Below the pieces are notes generated by a model. That model did no database searches, had not been told where the DNA came from, and was given only the letters and a program-made list of their open reading frames with translations. From Seiridium cupressi (taxonomy: Eukaryota > Ascomycota > Sordariomycetes > Amphisphaeriales > Sporocadaceae), in the NCBI GenBank assembly GCA_036674765.1, contig JARVKI010000028.1:186001-250000 (forward strand): a stretch of DNA of 64,000 nucleotides, read 5' to 3'. Shown here in pieces: positions 56,785 to 64,000 of this stretch. Each line of letters opens with the position of its first letter. The first letter of the stretch is position 1. Both the position numbers and the translations under genes were made by a program.

Positions 56785-58080
56785 TTAGTCCCTTTTCGTC
56801 CAAAACCAGCCATTCGAGCCGGCAGGTGTGCTATCAACCGACTCTATTCCGCTTTGTTCTTCATCCTCCCGAGCCTGGGCATGTTCTGGCTCCGTGCCAC
56901 CGCTGGATAAGGAGTGGTGGTTCGTCACCGAGCGCTCTAATACCCTGCCCTCGGAATCGTGCTTCTCTGTTGTGATGGATACTTGTGTTATTCCATTGGA
57001 GGAGCGACGTTCAATTTTTGTTACAGTCTTGCTGCCGTCCGACGAGGTAAATGTGTTCATTTCTGTCATGTTCTCAGTGCCTTGTTCTGTAGCTCCCTTG
57101 TTGGTAGCATGTTTGATTCCCGGGCCATGAGAAGATATCGGGATATTGCCCCAGAAAGGCAGTGATCTAGGCGATCCCTCAGCAAAATGGGAGTGTAGGG
57201 CTTGATACACCTCTTCTAGAGTGTCAGGCTCTCGTGAAGGGGCATCTTCAATGGCCTTATCTTCGGATTCCTGCAGCCCGAGCTTTCTAAGCCATGGGCT
57301 ATGCACTTCACTCAATTCTCGAAGTACCTCTCCTGAGCCTTCGATGCCAAATCCAAACAAGGCCGATGGTCCCAATGATGCCAAGTGCCCCAAAATGCTG
57401 GTCATCTTCACTTCTTCTTCGCATCTGGCCGCCTGTCTGATGTGATATTTAACCATTGTGTCTGGCCGCTCTCCAGATGTTCCCGACTTTTGTAACGCGG
57501 CAACATTTTGGAGTATGGATTTTGCCTCTTGTTGAAACGCCGGGCGCGGAAAGTATATGTTCCATAGGCCCCGTTCCTCTAGAGAAGCACGCCAAGCCGG
57601 TGTGCTGAATGTTTGGATGAAAAAGGAGAGGAAGGGGCCGATCTGGGTTCTCCCTTCTGACGACGCCTGTTCAATATCCCTCAGAGGCTGGCCGGAGCGG
57701 ACCAGCAAGAGATCTTCGAACGCATCATGGAAGGTAAAGTGCCTTTGAGAACAGGATGTAGTATCCTTTGGTACGGGTTGAGGGATGAACTGCAGGTTTT
57801 CTGGAGAATAGGACGAAAATCTCAGCCAGGATGAAATACTTTGGTGCCGAAGTCGCTCTGCGATGCCCTCCTGTGTAAGGAGAGTCTCATCAGGGTCCGA
57901 GTTGCTCGATACCATTGAAGACTTGTCAGAACCAGATGGGTACCAGAGGGTATCACTTCCGCTAGGCGACCCAGCACTATTCACATTGCGGCGGTCGCCA
58001 TGCCACAACTGGGAGAGCTGGCTGTCAATCTCCTTCTTGAAGCGGACGAAGGGGTTGTTTGAATTCTGGTCGTCCGGCAT
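56785..58080 (-). CDS. Conserved-looking fungal protein of unknown function
   Basis: I do not recognise the family. Intronless ORF of 431 residues, start at ATG 58080 (MPDDQNSNNPFVRFKKEID). The N-terminal NPFVRFKKEIDSQLSQLWHG followed by a polar Ser/Asp stretch is a pattern I associate with uncharacterised filamentous-fungal proteins. Residues 95-240 look folded, with aromatic-rich segments (SISSWLRFSSYSPENLQFIP, HFTFHDAFEDLLLVRSGQPL, FFIQTFSTPAWRASLEERGL). The C-terminal 120 residues are polar and Ser/Thr/Glu-rich with KTVTKIERRSSNGITQVSIT, a segment of alternating charge, and end in NGWFWTKRD. No signal peptide or membrane helix. It is convergent with NOP4 and divergent from LAS21. Real gene by length and composition; role unknown. 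Confidence 0.8.
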   Translation of the reverse strand: MPDDQNSNNPFVRFKKEIDSQLSQLWHGDRRNVNSAGSPSGSDTLWYPSGSDKSSMVSSNSDPDETLLTQEGIAERLRHQSISSWLRFSSYSPENLQFIPQPVPKDTTSCSQRHFTFHDAFEDLLLVRSGQPLRDIEQASSEGRTQIGPFLSFFIQTFSTPAWRASLEERGLWNIYFPRPAFQQEAKSILQNVAALQKSGTSGERPDTMVKYHIRQAARCEEEVKMTSILGHLASLGPSALFGFGIEGSGEVLRELSEVHSPWLRKLGLQESEDKAIEDAPSREPDTLEEVYQALHSHFAEGSPRSLPFWGNIPISSHGPGIKHATNKGATEQGTENMTEMNTFTSSDGSKTVTKIERRSSNGITQVSITTEKHDSEGRVLERSVTNHHSLSSGGTEPEHAQAREDEEQSGIESVDSTPAGSNGWFWTKRD

Positions 58081-58781
58081 CCTGATGGGAGCCGGCCTTC
58101 CGTTAGGTGCTGGTCGGCCAGCGAGTTCGCGCGGTGAGACTGGCCCGATCGGTGGGACGTAGATGGGTCAGAGTAGAAAACTATAATCACCAGTGCAAAG
58201 CAAGTATGAGTAGAGCCACTCTTCCAAATTGTTCGAGTGAAGTGTAGCTGCTAGCTCGGGATATCATATCGCAACTCGAAAGGATGACCTCAAACTTGAC
58301 TGCGGGGGCAGCGTACAGGTCAGGTGTTAGTGGCTTGTTGGTACATAGAAGAAGTATTCTCCGAGTGCACTACAAATGTCACCCTGGCAGACCTGGTTAC
58401 ATTATGGACGCTTTACCATCCCCGGCGCAGCGGATCCTCTTCCGCTGTGGGGTTAGGCATTTGCACAGAACCAGGCGCATTGTAAGCTGCAAGTGGCCCG
58501 GCGCGTCAAAGATGGACCCCTATCCGCGTCGCGGGACCTAAGTGACGAAATATTCTGGACACCTTGCTGGAGTCCACTTAGTATACGAGATACGGCAAGG
58601 ACGCGGACATGCAAGCCTGTGGAATTGATCTCTCCTTCATTGCACTGTACGGTTGAGTTGTCGCAGACTCCGCCGGCTTTTCACACCTTGTCTTGGCTCT
58701 CCCCAGCTATGGAGAGTTTTTGTCAGTTGAGGCACGCTCAGATCGCATTCGGCGAGCTCTCCGACTTGAATCGAGTCGAAA
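58081..58781. other. Divergent promoter region upstream of LAS21
   Basis: About 0.7 kb separating two start codons on opposite strands. No gene recognised. Confidence 0.5.
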
Positions 58782-61700
58782 ATGCAGCATCGCGGCAGCA
58801 CCCTCGCTGCTCGCATTCTCCTCGTCGCCGCGAACCTGCTGATACCAGTTGCTATTCTGACGTTTGCGACCGGCTTCTTCCCGTACAAGCCCTTTCTGGC
58901 CGGGCTGGCTCAATATGAGGACCTTGGCTATGGGCCACCTCCTGCTGCCCCCTTCGATCGTCTTGTCTTCATGGTTGTTGATGCGCTGAGAAGGTATGGT
59001 TACGGCGCCCACAGTGTTTGGGAGCTTTCGCTAAGGAGGCGTCCAGTGATTTCGTCTTTGCTCAAGAATCTGGTTTCCAGTTCACGCAAAGGTCGGTAGC
59101 CCACAGTCATTTTCTTCCCTAAAATGAAAGACATACTCATAAAATGCGCAGACTAATCCAAGATGGATTCGCTCTTCCTTTTACAGCGCATGCTGCCTCG
59201 CCGACTGTGACAATGCCACGCCTAAAAGCCATCACGACTGGCTCGATCCCCTCTTTCCTCGATGTCATCTTGAACCTCGATGAAGCCGACAGTTCTTCCA
59301 CCCTGGCTTCCCAGGATACGTGGCTTGCCCAGATGAAAGCCAAGAAGACGGGAAAACTAGTCATGTACGGAGACGACACATGGCTGAAGCTGTTTCCCGA
59401 CACTTTCGACAGAGCCGACGGCACTTCGAGTTTCTTCGTCTCGGTATGCGCTCCTCCACAATTCCGCAGTAGTCATTGGAGCTGATGATCATGGAAGGAC
59501 TTTACCGAAGTGGACAACAACGTGACCAGACATATTGATACCGAGCTGCGGCAGGACGATTGGAATACCATGGTGCTACACTATCTGGGCTTGGACCATA
59601 TTGGGCACAAATCTGGTCCACGCAGGCACGTCAACCTCAACATATATGGAAAGAAAACCCCTGAGCTTACATTCATCTTAGTTCAAATATGATACCCAAG
59701 CAAAGGGAGATGGATGGTATTGTTCGCCGTATCTACGAAGCCATGGAGGCGGAATCTCATCTGCAATCAACCCTCCTTGTACTCTGCGGCGACCATGGCA
59801 TGAACGACGCAGGCAATCACGGTGCCTCCTCGGCTGGTGAGACATCACCGGCTTTGGTATTCATGTCGCCTCGCTTGAAGCCGCTCTCAAGGTCATTGCA
59901 AGTCCCGGCTTCCTATGTCGAGGACTTTCAGTACTATTCCCGCGTAGCGCAGTCAGATTTAGCTCCAACACTTGGCGCACTGCTCGGCTTTCCTGTACCC
60001 AAGAACAACCTCGGAGCTTTCATCTCAGAATTTTTACCATTATGGCCAAATAGTACGTAATGCCGAACTCAAACGTGGCAAGAAGACACCTGCTGACGGC
60101 ATTCAGGGCGCGACCAAGAGCAGATCTTGATGCAAAACGCCAGGCAAATTTTTGGAATCGTAGCGGCCGCTTCTGGGATCTCTTCGCCCATTGAGGACGA
60201 CGGCAAGGTTGATTGCTCCCACTCGCAGTCTTCCGCAGACGAATTGGCTTGCCAATGGCATAATTTGGCCCGGGCATCCCAGCTCAATGGTTCGCAAGCT
60301 TCGGGCAATGACGAGTGGGGGCAACACATCTCAAAGGTTAGTTGACCCTTTGTACCATGAGCAATGACTTGCTAAATCTTGCAGTGGCTGCGAGAAGCAC
60401 AGCGCGTTATGAGCAGCATGGCGAGTAACTATGACACGACTAGGTTGACCATAGGTGTCATTGTAGCTCTGGTTTCCATTTTCTTGTCACTAGTTGCCTC
60501 TGCTCTCTTGGTGAAGGGGAACGTCGGCGCTCTTTTCGGCTTTGCTATGATTACATTACTCTACGGCATCATGATGTTTGCAAGTAGCTATGTGGAAGAG
60601 GAGCAGCACTTCTGGTACTGGTCGACAACGGCGTGGATAGTATACCTGTCCCGACCAAGGTAAGCCACTTCCCTAGTTGCAGAATGATAACGACTAATCT
60701 TGTTCAAGTACACGGAAATGGACTTTTGTGTCTGCCTCTGCTGCGGGTATTGTTGTGATTTCTCTACGCCTTATACGGGGCTGGAATCAGACGGGGCAGA
60801 AATTCGCTGGCAGTCCAGATCTCGTCAAGCTCTTTCTGATTCCTCAACCACAACTGCTATGGTGCCTTATTATTGGTACCTATGCTATGGTCACTATAGA
60901 ACTTCTATCCCGCAGTAAAGGTTTCGTAGGTGCCTTTACTCAGCCACTGATTATTGGCTTGGTAGGGGCAGCTGTATCATTCAAGATCGCCTTTACTAAC
61001 GAAGACGCTCCCGAAATTGTTGTTGGCTTCGCGCAAAGCTTAATGCGCATGATCGACGGGCCTGCATTGTTAGACCGAGCTAGAGCGGTTTTCATTGGTC
61101 TCGCACTGGCTTCCATATACCCAGCCTATCTTCTGGCTAGGCGGGAAGAGACCTCAAGTTACAGTGGTAAGTAGATATCATTGAAACTACAGCCCGGATA
61201 CCGAACTCACCCACTGGATAGGTCTGAAATTCTTGCATGGCTTATATACTATTCTCGCCCTTACACAATCACGAGCAACCAACATTCCGTTATTCCTGCT
61301 CTTTCGAATACTGCAAGCGTATTTAGAGCGTTTAGACCTTGGCATTGTTGAGATAACCACCTCCTCTCTGCTCTTGCAACTCGCTTCCTTCTTCGCCATG
61401 GGAGGGTCCAATGCCATTTCCTCGGTAGATCTATCCAACGCTTACAATGGTGTTCGGGATTTCAACGTGGTTGCCGTGGGAGTATTGACATTTGTTAGTA
61501 ATTGGGCTGCTCCAATCTGGTGGACATGGGCAACGATTCTGCTCTTGTTGAAACACAAACCAAGCAGCAGTGGCTACGTTTTCGAATCGTATGTTGCGTT
61601 TCTTACGCTCTTTGTAGCAGCGAGCCTGGGATTTGTGATGGCTGCATGTACAGCTCTGAGGACGCATCTCTTTATTTGGACCGTGTTTTCACCAAAATAC

Positions 61701-61793
61701 CTCTACAGTATGGCTTGGAGTATTGGCCAGCATCTCATGGTCAATATTGGGCTTGGAGGATTATTATACTGGCTTGGAAGTCGGAGATGGTAG
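58782..61793 (+). CDS. LAS21: GPI ethanolamine phosphate transferase 2 (Las21/Gpi7)
   Basis: ER multi-pass enzyme that transfers phosphoethanolamine from phosphatidylethanolamine to the 6-OH of the second mannose of the GPI anchor. Nine exons join in frame: 58782-58993, 59047-59091, 59152-59443, 59498-59625, 59682-60052, 60107-60336, 60385-60659, 60709-61166 and 61222-61793, giving 860 residues. A signal-anchor helix (ILLVAANLLIPVAILTFATG) is followed by the lumenal alkaline-phosphatase-fold domain: MVVDALRSDFVFAQ (metal-binding Asp67), SPTVTMPRLKAITTGSIPSF (catalytic Thr), YLGLDHIGHKSG and LCGDHGMNDAGNHG (metal ligands). The C-terminal half is a series of membrane helices. Intron 4 appears to start with GC (AG|GCACGT at 59626) because only that donor restores GPRSSNMIPKQREMDG. 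Yeast Las21 has about 830 residues. Start at ATG 58782, MQHRGSTLAARIL. Confidence 0.95.
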
Positions 61794-63345
61794 GACAAAC
61801 GTATACTAGCGATGAATATGATACAACGAACACTTTTAGATCGATAACGTATCTTGTGAGATTAAGTCGTCGGCGAGCGAGGAGGTTTTTGACATGAACC
61901 AATCGCGGTCGCAGCTTAAGGACCACTAGACTAGTAGCTTGATCGTACCTCGAGTGTCCAGAAAGTAAGTTCTGGGCCTGAGATATGAATATAGATTCAT
62001 GATTTCCTGTATAACAAGTCCTTACCGATATTATCGTTTATTCCCTAAGGTTTGAATAGCGACATATATAAATTATTTTTTATACCCTATTGGTAGTTCG
62101 TTTGCAAATCGATACCTATATCTGTACCAGCGCTTACTGTCTACAACGTAATGTGGAATTAGTAACCTTGGCGACTAGAATGTTCACTTATTTTTACTGT
62201 AGAATATCTGATCTGAATTTAAGGAGATTAAAACCTTGACTGGTGCAAATAGTGGAATTTATGTTACATCCATCGATCTGCATGGGTTTGCGCACCACAA
62301 ACGATAAGGCAAGGGTATCAAGTCCTACAGCAGCTTTGCGTCACTGTCCGATGGAGACGAACATTTGTTTGTTAGGATCTCACTACAAGTAAATAGCAAC
62401 AAAAGCTTAGCGGACCCAAGCAAGGCAGAAATGCAATGCAGGAACTAGGTATTTCTAGATGCCGGTACGGAGCACCGAGTACCTAAAGCACCTGTTGGAA
62501 GCACTTCTTCAGGTACGCACTAGAACGTTTGCAGACAGCAGACAAGCTTCTAATCTGCCTAGTGCATTCTTAAATGATTCGCATTGGCCCACTTCTGTCC
62601 CAAGACTGCATTTTCAGGGGCTCTTAGGAGTCTCCGGAGCCCGTTGGCAGGTCGCGGCCCCCCCCTGCAAACAGCTATTTTGGTGGACCATGGGACCCCC
62701 AATTTGGGTGCATGGGACCAGGGTGCTGGCAAATTCGCAAATCCATGACCACCGGCCAGTGCCAACGTGTTCACGTTCGCCGTTCGCCGTGAGTCTGTCG
62801 CGATTACCATACCTAGACCCCCTGCAAAGAAAAAGGTCGTGCCGCGTGGGTTGTCATCAGCTCATCTCTCTTCCCATCATGGATCGAACTTTGATTTGAT
62901 AAACCAGGATGATTGATCCTTAGTCTTGTCGTCCAACTTTTCCTTCTGCCAGAACCTGCTTTGTTGCTTTGTGCTCCTTCCAAACACTGATGCGATAAAC
63001 CCCACGAATGCGCCGCAACACCATTTACACCCGCGCTCCAAGCCTTACGACCAACTAGCTGCGGTATCAGTTTGCGCGACTGACGCTGCCAGCATCGTAG
63101 TGGGGAAAAAATATAGACAACTTCTTTCCGGACATGCGACAATACGATCCAACGCTATAACGCGAACCTCGTGCCGAAATCCAAGTAGAGACATCTGACG
63201 CAACCGGCGCAGGAATCGTCTTAGCCAATACCCGTCACGGCCACATATCTACACCTGAGCTGTCCGCCAAACACAGGCAGTGGGATAGATGCAGCTTCGG
63301 GCACTGCGCTGCCACGAGCGGACGAGACCCAGATAGACGACCAAC
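61794..63345. other. Intergenic region between LAS21 and SMP3
   Basis: About 1.55 kb. AT-rich from about 62030 to 62280 (for example ATATATAAATTATTTTTTAT near 62064), ordinary elsewhere. No gene recognised; the 146-codon frame at 62459-62899 (+) lacks family features. Confidence 0.5.
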
Positions 63346-64000
63346 ATGTGGAGGCGCACATATCTTCTGTTAGTCCTGGTGAGGCTGTACTTTGCCCTCT
63401 CGCCAAGCTACCTACATCCCGACGAGAACTTCCAAGGGCCCGAAGTCATTGCCGGGGAGATTTTTAGCTACCCGGTGCGTCGGACATGGGAGTTCACGAG
63501 CGAATACCCCATCCGCAGTGTCTTTCCCTTGTGGCCCGTCTACGGGCTGCCCATGCTATTGCTGAGGTGGCTATGGATCGGGAACGGCAAAGACGGCGAG
63601 ATCCCGCCTATTGCTGTTTTCTGGAGTTTGCGGGTGCTCATGTTCATCCTCAGCTTCGTGCTGGAGGACTGGGCCATCCATGAACTGGTGCAGTCCCCAC
63701 GGCACCGTCGCATCGCCATTTTGATGGTCGCATCGTCCTACGTGACCTGGACCTTCCAAACGCATACCTTCTCCAACTCGATAGAAACACTGGCCGTTGC
63801 TTGGAGTTTGGTCTTGATAGAGCGCATCTTGGATACAGTAAGAGCTTGAGTCCCACATCATGTTGTGTTGCATTATGTCTAACCAGATATCCAGTCCCAG
63901 CAAACATCTTCTCTTCTTGCGTCGACAGTCCTCGGCGTGGTTGCCGTCTTTGGCGTTTTTAATAGGATTACTTTTCCGGCCTTTTTGTTAATACCTGGAA
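63346..64000 (+). CDS. SMP3: GPI mannosyltransferase 4 (Smp3/PIG-Z), 5' part, cut by the window edge
   Basis: ER enzyme of glycosyltransferase family 22 that adds the fourth mannose to the GPI core, using dolichol-phosphate-mannose. Exon 1 is 63346-63837 (164 codons) and exon 2 starts at 63895 and runs off the window; the intron has a CTAAC branch word. The N-terminus [20 protein letters not shown] is the first membrane helix, followed by the family's lumenal [11 protein letters not shown], with the catalytic HPDE-type acidic motif, and then [20 protein letters not shown], and further helices. Exon 2 begins [20 protein letters not shown] and continues [14 protein letters not shown], as expected for the family. 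It is tandem with LAS21, 1.55 kb downstream. About 35-40% of the protein is visible. Confidence 0.93.

Overview
The window is nuclear DNA from a filamentous ascomycete (Pezizomycotina, most likely a Sordariomycete; Hypocreales is my guess but not proven). The reasons are many short introns (about 50-130 nt) with GTAAGT-like donors and CTAAC-like branch points, a complete white-collar-1 photoreceptor gene, and fungal-only families (RTA1, Inp1, Sds23, DUF3602-like, Las21, Smp3). No bacterial-style operons, CRISPR arrays, rRNA or tRNA genes were recognised. Exon boundaries below were worked out by hand from splice sites and frame continuity.

Layout. 0.5-10.5 kb: gelsolin-type actin-binding protein (+), a decayed RTA1-family membrane gene (+), the deubiquitinase OTU1 (+), an eight-exon formamidase (-), and a multi-pass membrane protein resembling UsgS (-). 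11.8-14.3 kb: INP1, a peroxisome inheritance factor (+). 14.3-26.5 kb: a gene-poor block of about 12 kb holding only one convincing ORF, a Q-rich, W-tailed orphan protein (+). 26.5-29.6 kb: wc-1 (-). 31.8-35.5 kb: importin PSE1/KAP121 (-). 37.2-40.6 kb: SDS23 (+) and a small DUF3602-like protein (+). 41.7-45.9 kb: an Asp/Glu-racemase-superfamily enzyme (+), a broken short-chain dehydrogenase (-) and a secreted proteinase-K-like subtilase (-). 47.2-50.5 kb: condensin subunit YCG1 (-). 51.8-53.5 kb: a fungal membrane protein with a single-base frame break (+). 54.1-56.4 kb: ribosome-biogenesis factor NOP4 (+). 56.8-58.1 kb: an uncharacterised soluble protein (-). 58.8 kb to the edge: LAS21/GPI7 and the 5' part of SMP3, two consecutive-acting enzymes of GPI-anchor assembly on the same strand.

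Most genes are conserved housekeeping or regulatory genes with little functional linkage. The exceptions are the LAS21-SMP3 pair and a short accessory stretch at 41.7-46 kb (racemase-family enzyme, dead dehydrogenase, secreted protease). The oddities most worth a second look are the gene desert with its orphan Q-rich protein, two 3n introns without stops in wc-1 and YCG1 whose retention would keep the frame, long T/A homopolymers sitting in two broken genes, the decarboxylase-like active site of the racemase-family enzyme, a 19-nt micro-exon in the formamidase and a probable GC-AG intron in LAS21.
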